In this document: positions 1 to 8,671 of the stretch, one piece after another
Layout: the number at the start of each line of letters is the position of its first letter
Position numbering within the stretch: the first letter of the stretch is position 1
Source: Euryarchaeota archaeon UBA495
GTDB taxonomy: Archaea; Thermoplasmatota; Poseidoniia; Poseidoniales; Poseidoniaceae
NCBI GenBank assembly: GCA_002496845.1
Contig: DALQ01000017.1
Span: forward strand, 10,060 to 36,655
Length of the DNA stretch: 26,596 bases
Direction of reading: 5' to 3'
Made by a program: the position numbers and the translations under genes
The notes under the pieces: model-generated
Seen by the model: only the letters and a program-made list of their open reading frames with translations
Told to the model about the DNA's origin: nothing
Database searches by the model: none

Positions 1-1385
1 GACGCCATGTGGGCCGTACGCAACCCGCTGATGCTCCACATGTTGAGGCGTCGACCCAAGCGCGCAATGCCTTCCAGAAGGCCATGCGTGACGTCCCTGA
101 ACATGTGACCGCCATCGAAGGGCACCATGGGAATGAGGTTGGTGAACCCGAGCAGCAGGTTGACCCAGATCAGCCAGAAAAACAGGTTGACGAGGATCAG
201 CATGCCGTCGACGCCAAGCACGTTGGCCACCACGCCGTCGTCCGCCACCAGGAAACCCTCTTCGATTGGATGGATGGCCACGCCTTGGAGCTCAAACGGC
301 ACGAAAATCAGGCGCAGCGCGTGGATGGGGGTGGCGATAAGCCGCTGGGCGAGTCCCGCCTCAACGTTGGGCGAAAGCGGGCCGGCCAATCGGTCGATGC
401 CGATGGTTCCGTCGGCCACCTGCTGGACGCCGAGGAAGGCATCCCCCGATTCAATGCCGTTCGCGTCGAGTTGCGCCTCGCTCCATCCGTCGTCAGCGAA
501 ATGTTCGCGTTTGTCGCTCAGCCATGCCTCGGCCGTTCGCGTTTCACCGTCGAGGTTCACCACCGTGAGGCTCACTGTGGTGCCTGCTTCGAGGGCAGCC
601 AGTGCTTCGGTGAAGGAGGTGTCATCGACGATTGGCGTGTCGTCGATGGCGATGATTCGGTCCCAAGGTTCCAATCCTGCTTCTTCCGCCCCCGTGCCAA
701 CGACCACGCCACGGATGTGAACGCCGTCCTCCGCTGCAGCGAATTGACTGGCCAAGCCACCCAACAGGAGCAGGAGGATCAGGGCGGCGAAGATGTTCGT
801 CGCCGGGCCGGCCGCAAACATCCGCAAGCGTTCACGGCGGGGTGCTTGCAGCAATTCTTCGGACTGGGGTTCAGCAAAGGCGCCGAGCGGTAGGGGTCCA
901 AGTTGCAGCAAGCCAAAGGCGCGCACGCGCATGCCGTGGCCGCGTGCGAGGAGTCCATGGCCGAATTCGTGGATGACCAAGGCCACGATGAAGGCCAAGG
1001 CGCCCCATCCCAAGGGAATCACGGGGTTCAGGCCTGGGATGGCCACGAGTTCTGACGGTGGAGGTGGTTCTGTGGTCGTGCCTTGTGTGATCGTGAGCAC
1101 GAAACTGAGGATCACAAGGAGGCCCGCAAGCAGCATGGTGCTGACGCAGACCCACGTGGCGACTTCACCGTAGGCTCGCCAAAATTTCCGAGGTTTGGCC
1201 ACTTTCTCCAGCAGACCAAGGCCGCGGGATGTTCGGACCATCAGGACAAAACCGAGGGCCCGCGATGCATTCCATCGGTCGAGGGTGCCGTTTGCTTCCC
1301 AGCGCCTTAGCATCGCCCACCACAGGAGGAAGGCGAAGAGCAACCACCGCCAACTGAAGTCGACGGCGCCCCACGTGCTGGCCAC
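1..1385 (-). CDS. Site-2 protease family (M50) zinc metalloprotease with PDZ domain, C-terminus cut by window edge
   Basis: This is an intramembrane zinc protease of the S2P/RseP (M50) family, which cuts membrane-embedded substrates such as anti-sigma factors or signal-peptide remnants. The frame is open from the GTG at 1385 to the window edge, so about 461 residues are visible and the C-terminus is missing. Two hydrophobic segments near the N-terminus are followed by a membrane helix carrying VIHEFGHG, with HExxH zinc ligands at about residues 139-143. Then come an AAGPATNIF segment and a PDZ-like domain (RGVVVGTGAEEAGLEPWDRI). A late helix carries NLIPMVPFDGGH, the second family motif, with the third zinc ligand Asp at about 424. 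The GTG start is a choice: no ATG lies near the N-terminus in this frame. It is divergent from the plus-strand gene at 1469. The substrate cannot be deduced. Confidence 0.93.
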   Translation of the reverse strand, partial: MASTWGAVDFSWRWLLFAFLLWWAMLRRWEANGTLDRWNASRALGFVLMVRTSRGLGLLEKVAKPRKFWRAYGEVATWVCVSTMLLAGLLVILSFVLTITQGTTTEPPPPSELVAIPGLNPVIPLGWGALAFIVALVIHEFGHGLLARGHGMRVRAFGLLQLGPLPLGAFAEPQSEELLQAPRRERLRMFAAGPATNIFAALILLLLLGGLASQFAAAEDGVHIRGVVVGTGAEEAGLEPWDRIIAIDDTPIVDDTSFTEALAALEAGTTVSLTVVNLDGETRTAEAWLSDKREHFADDGWSEAQLDANGIESGDAFLGVQQVADGTIGIDRLAGPLSPNVEAGLAQRLIATPIHALRLIFVPFELQGVAIHPIEEGFLVADDGVVANVLGVDGMLILVNLFFWLIWVNLLLGFTNLIPMVPFDGGHMFRDVTHGLLEGIARLGRRLNMWSISGLRTAHMA

Positions 1386-1468
1386 GCGCTGCCCTCCGCA
1401 CCGTGTGCTATGAAGCCCTGTGCCGCTTCGGTCGTTTCCTTGAAGAGGGGTGGAGCGCACGTGTGGGC

Positions 1469-2002
1469 ATGGCGCTGGAGCCTCGTCGGGTGGAGCGATG
1501 GCTCCGGGATGCGTACCCCACGCAACAAGTTCACGACCGGGTTGAATGGCATGCAGAGGGCGCCATGGTCCAGTGTTTCGTTCGGCTCGACGATCGAGTC
1601 GTTTTGATTCACTTGGAAGGCGAAGGCGAACGCACGGTGCTCAAGGGCCGGTTGGAGATCCCACTCGATTTGTGGAAGCCGGGTTCCACGCAGGCCACGC
1701 CTTCGCCTCGGGCTGGCATTCGTTTCAGGCACCGAACCAACGAGATCACCTTCAGCAACAGGGCCGGCCGAGCACCGGAGTTCGGGCGGAACTTGCTTGA
1801 ACGGTGGTTGGCCGAAATGCGCACCCACATGACCCAGCCACGCACCCAAACGCAACAACTCTCAGGACTCCGGGCCAGCCTCACGCGTGTGTCCAAGCAA
1901 CTGGAGACGGCCACGTTGGAACCGGCCAAGAAGGAGTTGGAGGAGATCAAGGCCTCGCTTGATCGAAGTGAAGCCGACCTTGGTCGCGCCCTTGGCGAGT
2001 GA
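1469..2002 (+). CDS. Hypothetical protein with helical, charged C-terminus
   Basis: I do not recognise this 177-residue soluble protein. The first two thirds (MALEPRRVERWLRDAYP, then an alternating segment with FVRLDDRVVLIHLEG) look like a compact alpha/beta domain. The last 60 or so residues are strongly helical and charged (LEPAKKELEEIKASLDRSE), typical of a coiled coil. There is no signal peptide or membrane segment. An in-frame GTG at 1403 would add 22 residues. The ATG at 1469 is preferred because MALEPRRVERWL reads as a natural N-terminus and leaves 83 bases between divergent starts. Its stop directly abuts the stop of the convergent signal peptidase gene. Its position next to the S2P gene does not establish a function. 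Confidence 0.7.
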   Translation: MALEPRRVERWLRDAYPTQQVHDRVEWHAEGAMVQCFVRLDDRVVLIHLEGEGERTVLKGRLEIPLDLWKPGSTQATPSPRAGIRFRHRTNEITFSNRAGRAPEFGRNLLERWLAEMRTHMTQPRTQTQQLSGLRASLTRVSKQLETATLEPAKKELEEIKASLDRSEADLGRALGE

Positions 2003-3073
2003 TCATTCCTCTTCGAGCAGCGCGCTCAGCATCATGCTCGTGGCACGCTCGCGTTTGGCTTCCTCTCGTTCTGGAGCGTTCTCAAACATCCTTCGGACAA
2101 GCGGATCAATCACCATTGGTACGGCCAGCACGGCCCCGATGACGCCAAGCAAACCGACGTAGGATGAATTCGGGACGTACACGGCCCCAGGGCCGCTGGA
2201 GGACAGCACCAATTTGAGGACCCCGAGCCATGGAATTTCAGCCCCTGCTCGTCCAATGACCCAATCCGTCCGAATGGCCTCCACGACACCGTTCGTGCCA
2301 TGAACGCCAGCAGATCCGTTCGTGGCACCTGGGCCTTGGTCCACGGAACACTTGTTTGCGTCGCCAAGTGTCAGCAGCCCCTCGTGGGTCGGCTGCCATT
2401 CATGGACCACCAAGTAGGCCTCAGCGTTCCCGTGGGCGGGTCGTCTGCAGTCGTAGTATCCGGCCTCCTCGCCGTTGAAACTGACCGTCACCGTGCTTTG
2501 GTTGCGCACGGTCGTTCCGGGCACGTCCCACGTCAACACACACGTGCCGAGGGCTCCGTCCGTGTCCCGCAGGGTTGGGTCCCAGGCGCCACCTTGCGGG
2601 CACGCCACGTCATCGCTCGGTTCCTCGCTGTGCGACTCGCCCATCGAATGTCCGGCTTCAGCAAGACCGGCACGGTCTGGGGTCGCGGTCGCATTGGCGA
2701 CAACGCGCAGGATGGCACGATGGATGATGGGCGTCCCGTCGTCGCCGTTTTTCTCGTAGATGACGACGTCGCCTCCCATGCCATGGGCGGTGTGGCCGTA
2801 GTCGGGATGGCCGATGCTGGTCGCTTCAGCAAAAGTGACGATTCCGGCGGGATCGCGGCCGTGCACCAAAATGAGGTCTCCAGCATCGATGCTGCCGATT
2901 TCGCCGTTGGCGTCGTGCACCATGGACGACGATTCCACCACGACCAACGGAGGCATGGTGCCTGTGTGGAGGAACAACCCACCAATCAGCAGGCCGATCA
3001 TCGCGACCGCGATGCCCACCTCGCGAACGAGGTTCGTGAGGGACATCGTTTCGGGGGCTGCGTCCTTCACCAC
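2003..3073 (-). CDS. Signal peptidase I, archaeal/eukaryotic Ser-His type (S26B), with large insert
   Basis: This membrane-anchored peptidase removes signal peptides from secreted preproteins. A membrane helix lies at about residues 19-37 and is followed by VVVESSSMVH, with the catalytic Ser at about 50, then GDLILV and GDVVIYEKNG. IIHRAI places a His at about 118 where bacterial enzymes have Lys, which makes it the archaeal/Sec11 type. The family's next block, LTLGDANKCSVDQG with the Asp region, is displaced by roughly 100 residues that include a His/Glu-rich linker. A second membrane helix (LLGVIGAVLAVPMVI) lies near the C-terminus. At 356 residues it is far longer than typical archaeal homologues. 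The start is GTG 3073 or ATG 3046; the first places GGTGA about 12 bases upstream. It follows the small membrane protein gene with a 9-base gap, so the two are probably co-transcribed. Confidence 0.92.
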   Translation of the reverse strand: MVKDAAPETMSLTNLVREVGIAVAMIGLLIGGLFLHTGTMPPLVVVESSSMVHDANGEIGSIDAGDLILVHGRDPAGIVTFAEATSIGHPDYGHTAHGMGGDVVIYEKNGDDGTPIIHRAILRVVANATATPDRAGLAEAGHSMGESHSEEPSDDVACPQGGAWDPTLRDTDGALGTCVLTWDVPGTTVRNQSTVTVSFNGEEAGYYDCRRPAHGNAEAYLVVHEWQPTHEGLLTLGDANKCSVDQGPGATNGSAGVHGTNGVVEAIRTDWVIGRAGAEIPWLGVLKLVLSSSGPGAVYVPNSSYVGLLGVIGAVLAVPMVIDPLVRRMFENAPEREEAKRERATSMMLSALLEEE

Positions 3074-3082
3074 AGGGTGAGG

Positions 3083-3457
3083 TCACCGCCGCCCGTCTTC
3101 AAGGAAGCGCTTCCAACGCTCGGCCCAACCCGCACCGAGGGCCTTGGCGGCTTCGTCGCCCTCAGCGCGTCGCCTCCTCCGCTCAGCGATGCTGGACGTG
3201 GCCATGATCTCCTCGAGACTGGCCACGTGCCCGCGAAGACGCAGGAAGGGGGGCACGGAGACGAGCAGCACCACGGCAGACACAGCAAGGACGGTGATGG
3301 CCAACCCCGTCATCTCCTCCCATTCCGGCAGCGGTCGCAGGGCGATGAGGTGAAACATGGCGCTCAGGAAGGCAACCAATCCTCCTCCGCTTGCCGTCGC
3401 GGTGATGGCTAGGTGTTGGCCATGGGCGCGGTCCCATATCCGTTGCATGAAGGTCAT
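3083..3457 (-). CDS. Small two-helix membrane protein, unknown function
   Basis: This 124-residue protein has two hydrophobic helices (around GGGLVAFLSAMFHLIAL and LAITVLAVSAVVLLVSV) and a highly charged cytoplasmic C-terminus rich in Arg, Glu and Lys (SIAERRRRRAEGDEAAKAL). No domain family is recognised. The start is placed at the ATG at 3457; an upstream in-frame start at 3517 would add residues unlike a protein N-terminus, and ATG 3448 is also possible. The gene lies 9 bases before the signal peptidase gene on the same strand, so the two are likely an operon. That suggests, but does not prove, a link to protein secretion. No Shine-Dalgarno sequence is visible; a TATA-like GGATATGT about 26 bases upstream fits a leaderless transcript. 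Confidence 0.75.
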   Translation of the reverse strand: MTFMQRIWDRAHGQHLAITATASGGGLVAFLSAMFHLIALRPLPEWEEMTGLAITVLAVSAVVLLVSVPPFLRLRGHVASLEEIMATSSIAERRRRRAEGDEAAKALGAGWAERWKRFLEDGRR

Positions 3458-3494
3458 TGGACCGTTGATGTTGGATGGGCAACATATCCGTTGC
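3435..3494. repeat. 12-bp direct repeat CATATCCGTTGC (two copies) and an inverted repeat in a divergent start region
   Basis: CATATCCGTTGC occurs at 3435-3446 and again at 3483-3494, 48 bases apart. Between and partly overlapping them is a perfect inverted repeat, ATGTTG (3468-3473) and CAACAT (3480-3485), with a 6-base loop. The elements flank the start of the minus-strand small membrane protein gene and lie upstream of the plus-strand giant protein gene. They could be a regulator site or a TATA-containing promoter duplication, but the first copy also codes for QRIW, so chance remains possible. Confidence 0.35.
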
Positions 3495-3587
3495 GGTTGA
3501 ACACGTGGGACAGCCACGTAACCATTTCATTGATATGGTGTGCATACCGTCTTCAAGAAGGGCCCAGAGGCCCTACGAGGGTTCCTC

Positions 3588-6500
3588 ATGCGAAAGGCCG
3601 TGTTTCTCACGCTTCTCTTCCTCCTTTCCTTGGCCACGCCCCTGGCTGCTGGCGCGACCACTGAAACGCAATTCAAGGACGGGACCACCTCCTACACGCA
3701 CACCTTCAACAGCGCTGGAGAAGGAAGCGCGGGTCTCATCACCTTGCCGTACGGCTCTGAAGTCACCGGCGCCCGCTTCAACTTGGTCGGAGACGCCTCT
3801 CAAACGACGTACACTAACTTCACCACAGACCGCCACTTTGGTGGTGCAGGCAGCGGCACCTGGTCGGGCTCGCCTCCTTCGCCGTACACCAGCGGAAGCC
3901 GAAGCAACGTGTACGTTGAGAACACCGATGTCACACTGCGCCCCCAACCGTCAACCACCTCGGGCAGTTTGACCTCCAGCGCCGCGTTGAGCAGCGTGGG
4001 CACGGCGACGCACAACACGACCGGGGGCTTCGTCTCGCTTGGTGATCAAGGCTACACCGGCGTGCTTTCTCGTTTCTCAGCCATCAGCGCGCCGTCCACC
4101 ACGGCGTGGACGTACGCGGGAGTGAACATCGTGGTCGAGGACGAAATCCACCAATTCCGATACACGTCTTCATCGTTGTACAACGTCCCAACCATCCAGC
4201 GCTTCAACGCCACCACGGGGGATTACATCGGTACGGCGAGCATGAGCACAGGAACCTGTTCCAGCACCTCCGTGCGCTACAACATCTACGACGCCACGAT
4301 GGATTCGAGCGGAAAGGTGTGGTTGGCGCATTACTCCAGCTATCTCCTCTCAAAGTGGACGGTCAGCGAGACCTCATGGTATTGCAGCAGTTCCTACAGC
4401 TTTGGATACCCCTACTACATCACCGGCGTTGACTTTGACGAGAGTACCAGCAAGCTCTGGGCCACCTATTACGACAGCAGCTCTTACCCGATTTACAACC
4501 AATACCTCATGGAATTGAATCCCGCCTCTCCAACGTCCATCAACGGAACGTGGAGCCTCGGATCCTCCTCGGACTTCAACCACATGGGAGCGTCGAACAA
4601 TCCGTTGTCGGGTCTGGACGTGAACCACCCCCGTGTGACGGTCAACGAATACAACATTCAGGGGAGCCGACATCATCACTACTCCTTCACGGGCAGTTTG
4701 CTGATGAAGGAAGGCTACCAAGCCATGCCCGGCGGTGGGCACTACGGTTTGGCAGAATACGATGAGGGGAAGGTCATGTGGGCCTGCTTCCACGTCAGCT
4801 ATTGCAGCGGCTATGCGCGCCAATTCCAGATGGCCGGTGACGGTGCTCTGTACGACCAGCGCTCGCCCTCGGGCACGTCCGCGACCGTGCAAGGCGCCAC
4901 CACCACCATCTCCAGCGCCGTCTCCTCGCTCAAACTTGCAGGTGTGTTCGCCTATGTTCCATCGGGCACCTCGGTGTCGGTGCAGGTGTCCAACGACGGC
5001 GGCAGCACATGGCAGACGGCCACGCCCGGGCAGACGGTGAATTTCGCCTCGTCAGGTACCCAACTCACCTGGCGTGCCACGTTGTCAGGAACCGCACAGG
5101 CCACGCCAATTTTGGACGGCGTTGTCATTGAGTACGTCAACCAATACGTCAGGAACGGCTACATCTACGGATACCAATACACGGGCGGCACCACCAACGT
5201 CGTGGCGGCCACCGTCCATTGGAACGCCACCACGCCAACGGGCACCTCCATCAAGGTGAATTTGGCCACAGGTTCTTCGAGCACCTCCTGTACTTCAACC
5301 AGCCTCAACGTGCAACAGTTCACCCAATCCGGTCAGTCGAAATCCTTCACCTCAACGTCGTACTACCAGTGCTTCCGGATTGAACTGGCCTCGACCTCAA
5401 CCCTCCGTTCTCCGACGCTGGAAGACCTGCACATCCAATTCCACTCCAACGTTCCAGAAAACGTTGAACTCAAGGTGGCCGGGACCGAAATTTGGGATCG
5501 GCAGGGCACCTTGTTCGGTGCAGCAACGGCACAAAGTCAGGATTCCGGCTCTCGCTTCTTGAAGGGATTCAACGACAACATTCCGTCCACTGGTTCAGGT
5601 TACGTTGACCTTGAGGTGACTTTGACGTCCTCGAAGCCGGGCAAATTGATCCTTTCTTCGTTTGAGGTCACGTACACGATGCAAACGGTGAATTTGGCCA
5701 TCCAGATTCCAGAAGGCGAGGTGCTCCACGCCCGTGCCGAACCGTACGAAGTGGTGACACGTCACGTCATTGGCGAGAACGCCAACGGTTTGCAAGAAGC
5801 CAGCCTCACGTTGTTGACCAGCCGAGCATCGGCCAATCCAACCTTCACGTGGAATCCAGGGGACGTGTTCCCGGCCCCCAACGATCCGGAAGATTACATC
5901 GAATTGGACCCCTCGTCGTACTCGGTGTTGAACAACGGCATTCTCGAAGTTCATTGGTTCTTCACCGTCACCGACCAGATGCCCGACATGGGTCAACACG
6001 ACGGCCAAGGTGTGGTCGGAGGCGTCGGCTTCCGAACCAATTGCCTCGACGACTCAGGCTCTGCTGGTTACAGTCCCGCCCTCCTTCAGGCGGACGGGCA
6101 ACTCCTTGCGAACCGGTCCTACGGCCTTGGGTACCTCAAGGTCCGTGACAACGACGGTGAACTGACCCGCGACGACGTGCCCGACCAAGGTTGGGTCTCC
6201 GCCGGTGAGCAACTCCACTTCACCGGTGCCATGTGGTTCATGGACACGGATGACGCACCCTTGGACAGCGCCTTCGACGTCCGCGTCGCTCGGAACAACT
6301 ACGTCGAAGCGTCCGCAAGGGATACGTCGAACAACAACGGTTCGTTCTTCATCAGCATCGATGTGCCCAATCTGGACATTCCGGACGGCATCACCTACGA
6401 GGTTCAGACCTACAACGAAAAGGATCCAACCCACGTGATGACGCCAAACTCGGAATGGTCGCGCACCTTCCGCGTGGACGGTACCGCTCCAGAACGCACC

Positions 6501-8669
6501 CTCACGGTTCCGGCCGAAGACGCCTACGAAGCGGCGTCCAACCAACAAGCCGTCCGTGCCTTGGTCAACGACGAGATTGGCGTTCCGATGGAATTGACCT
6601 TGAATTACTGGGTCGAGCAGGACCACGACCTCAACCGCAACGGCGAGGCAGAACCTTCGGAGTACGCCACCAAGCAGGTCTACAACACCAGCGAGTCCGC
6701 AAAGAAGTGGTTCGCCACGACCATCGACCACAGCCGCAATCCAAACATGGGGCGCGTGTCCTACTTCTGGAGCGGTGGCGACCAAGCCGGCAATCCGTTG
6801 TACTACGAAGCCATTGGATTGGATGAAGAAGTGCTGCAGCTCAAGGGCGAGCACGGCTTCAATTACGACGATGCGACCTTCAGGACACGCAAAGATTCCT
6901 CGGCCATCTTCACGGGATTGGAATGGGTCGGTCATGACGACGACGCAGCCGTCTACGCTGGCTTGACCCAGACCATCACGCTCGGCTTCATCGACGCCAA
7001 CACCGCCATCGACTTCGAGCACATCAGTTTGGTCTTCGACTTTGAAGGGCCGAACCCTGCACGCGACGCTCAACGAATTTCCTACTCGGGATTGAACGAC
7101 ACCTTCTGGTCCGAGAGCCCCTTCATCACCATCTTGCCGACCAGCACGATGGTCGAGACGACCAACGAATCCGGGCTGCCGTGGATCATCGTCACCTTCC
7201 AGATCAAGTTCGGCTGGGATTGGCCGGACGAGGAAATGGGTGATGTTGCCTTGCTCTACAAGGAGCGCGCCTCCTCTGGTGACAGCAGGATCTTGCTCTT
7301 GGAGCACACCTTCCGCGTCGAAAACGACCTCGTGCTCGCTTCAGACTCCTTCCAGGTGAACGACGTCAGCGAACCCCGCACTGGCCCCGTCGCAGACGGG
7401 ACTCGCGTGCGGAAGGACGACCGTTTGGCCTTCACCGGACGGGTTGTCTACGAGGGTTCCGACATCGCTGCACCGCGCGACTTGGGCATCCTCGTTGACG
7501 TGTTTGACGGCGAAAAGACTTGGTCGGACGGTTCGCTCACCGAGAACGGTGGTTACGAGGTCGAGGTGCCCCTTTCATCGGCGGCCACCTTGCAGTCCTC
7601 GCCCACGCGAACGTGCTTGATATCCATCACCAACATTCCTGGCCGTGGCGAAGACATGACGGGCACGCTGGTGTCCACCACGCTGCGCGTGCTTGTCGAT
7701 GACGCCGCGCCTCGTGTGACCCGACGTGTGGCTCCACTCAACGTCATCGACGTGTCCGAGCAAAACGACCTCAGTTCGGTGCCGGTGGAATTCCTTGGTT
7801 CTGAAGACGCCGACCTGACCGGTTCGGTTCAGTACGTCCATTGGGTGATGCGTGACGAAACGCGCACCATCACCATTGGTGCAGGTTCAAGCCCGCTCGG
7901 CATGCGTCAGGACGGCATGATCGTGACATGGACCGGCAGCGTTGACCTCACGGCTGGCGGGACCATCACGCCACGGGAAGGCGACTTCGTGGGCTTCTTT
8001 GTGTCAGGATACGACGCGGCAGGCAACGACTTCCCTGTCGTTTCAAACTCAGAAGCTAGCCCAATCCCAGAACTGGCCGAGGACGACACCGACTTTGAGC
8101 GTCAATGGGTGCGGCTTGGTGCCGTTGGTCCAGAACTTCGTGTGGCTTCCATCGCTTTGTCCGACGACCACATCGCACCCCGCTCCACCGTCACGGTCAC
8201 GGTGGGTGTGGAAAACGTCGGTGGTGCAACGAACATTTCGTTCAACGTCGCGTTTTACGCTGGGGATGCTGAGTCGCCCTTTGCGACGAGGGCCATTGCT
8301 GGCCTTGGTGAAGGAGAGGTCGTCGAACTCACTCAACAGTGGACGGCCGAAGAAGTCGACCGCATTCGTGTGGTTGTGGACGGAGAAAACGTGGTCCTCG
8401 AAGCCAACGATGACGACAACGAGGCCGAGCACGGCCTCCAAGTCGCTTACGCTGCTGGATTCGGTTGGAAGGACTCGTACCGTGAGAACCCACTGGCGTG
8501 GATTTTCTCGATCTTCGGTTTGCTGCTCGTCGCGGTCGTTGGAACGGTCGCGCAACGCACGGCCATCGATCACGGTGAAGGTGCGTTCTTTGACGACGAC
8601 GAAGACGCGTGGGACGACGAAGGCGACGAAGACTTCGACGATGACGACGACGACGAAATGGACGATTGA
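3588..8669 (+). CDS. Giant secreted, membrane-anchored surface protein with CARDB domain and acidic tail
   Basis: This 1693-residue protein is exported and anchored at the cell surface. The start is set at ATG 3588 because it begins a clean signal peptide (MRKAVFLTLLFLLSLATPLAAGA); an upstream GTG at 3540 is possible. The N-terminal third is rich in Ser, Thr, Tyr and Gly, with repeating beta-strand segments that suggest a propeller or adhesin-like fold. The middle contains several probable Ig-like beta domains. Residues about 1515-1625 form a CARDB domain, with VTVTVGVENVGG and a late segment DGENVVLEANDDDNE. A single membrane helix lies at about 1636-1657 and is followed by a short tail that is almost all Asp and Glu. 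The family is not identified beyond CARDB. It may act in adhesion, in the cell envelope or in binding extracellular polymer; no catalytic motif was seen. Confidence 0.9.
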   Translation: MRKAVFLTLLFLLSLATPLAAGATTETQFKDGTTSYTHTFNSAGEGSAGLITLPYGSEVTGARFNLVGDASQTTYTNFTTDRHFGGAGSGTWSGSPPSPYTSGSRSNVYVENTDVTLRPQPSTTSGSLTSSAALSSVGTATHNTTGGFVSLGDQGYTGVLSRFSAISAPSTTAWTYAGVNIVVEDEIHQFRYTSSSLYNVPTIQRFNATTGDYIGTASMSTGTCSSTSVRYNIYDATMDSSGKVWLAHYSSYLLSKWTVSETSWYCSSSYSFGYPYYITGVDFDESTSKLWATYYDSSSYPIYNQYLMELNPASPTSINGTWSLGSSSDFNHMGASNNPLSGLDVNHPRVTVNEYNIQGSRHHHYSFTGSLLMKEGYQAMPGGGHYGLAEYDEGKVMWACFHVSYCSGYARQFQMAGDGALYDQRSPSGTSATVQGATTTISSAVSSLKLAGVFAYVPSGTSVSVQVSNDGGSTWQTATPGQTVNFASSGTQLTWRATLSGTAQATPILDGVVIEYVNQYVRNGYIYGYQYTGGTTNVVAATVHWNATTPTGTSIKVNLATGSSSTSCTSTSLNVQQFTQSGQSKSFTSTSYYQCFRIELASTSTLRSPTLEDLHIQFHSNVPENVELKVAGTEIWDRQGTLFGAATAQSQDSGSRFLKGFNDNIPSTGSGYVDLEVTLTSSKPGKLILSSFEVTYTMQTVNLAIQIPEGEVLHARAEPYEVVTRHVIGENANGLQEASLTLLTSRASANPTFTWNPGDVFPAPNDPEDYIELDPSSYSVLNNGILEVHWFFTVTDQMPDMGQHDGQGVVGGVGFRTNCLDDSGSAGYSPALLQADGQLLANRSYGLGYLKVRDNDGELTRDDVPDQGWVSAGEQLHFTGAMWFMDTDDAPLDSAFDVRVARNNYVEASARDTSNNNGSFFISIDVPNLDIPDGITYEVQTYNEKDPTHVMTPNSEWSRTFRVDGTAPERTLTVPAEDAYEAASNQQAVRALVNDEIGVPMELTLNYWVEQDHDLNRNGEAEPSEYATKQVYNTSESAKKWFATTIDHSRNPNMGRVSYFWSGGDQAGNPLYYEAIGLDEEVLQLKGEHGFNYDDATFRTRKDSSAIFTGLEWVGHDDDAAVYAGLTQTITLGFIDANTAIDFEHISLVFDFEGPNPARDAQRISYSGLNDTFWSESPFITILPTSTMVETTNESGLPWIIVTFQIKFGWDWPDEEMGDVALLYKERASSGDSRILLLEHTFRVENDLVLASDSFQVNDVSEPRTGPVADGTRVRKDDRLAFTGRVVYEGSDIAAPRDLGILVDVFDGEKTWSDGSLTENGGYEVEVPLSSAATLQSSPTRTCLISITNIPGRGEDMTGTLVSTTLRVLVDDAAPRVTRRVAPLNVIDVSEQNDLSSVPVEFLGSEDADLTGSVQYVHWVMRDETRTITIGAGSSPLGMRQDGMIVTWTGSVDLTAGGTITPREGDFVGFFVSGYDAAGNDFPVVSNSEASPIPELAEDDTDFERQWVRLGAVGPELRVASIALSDDHIAPRSTVTVTVGVENVGGATNISFNVAFYAGDAESPFATRAIAGLGEGEVVELTQQWTAEEVDRIRVVVDGENVVLEANDDDNEAEHGLQVAYAAGFGWKDSYRENPLAWIFSIFGLLLVAVVGTVAQRTAIDHGEGAFFDDDEDAWDDEGDEDFDDDDDDEMDD

Positions 8670-8671
8670 GT

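Noticed and set aside
9..893. Long plus-strand open frame opposite the site-2 protease
   Set aside because: The minus strand encodes clear HExxH, PDZ and DGG motifs here; the plus frame has low-complexity His/Gln/Asp content and no recognisable domain.
6054..7307. 417-codon minus-strand open frame inside the giant surface protein gene
   Set aside because: Antisense shadow produced by GC-rich codon bias; the plus frame continues with coherent beta-domain protein on both sides.
8593..8668. GACGAC-rich stretch as a possible microsatellite or CRISPR-like repeat
   Set aside because: It is in frame and encodes the acidic tail of the surface protein; there are no spacers.
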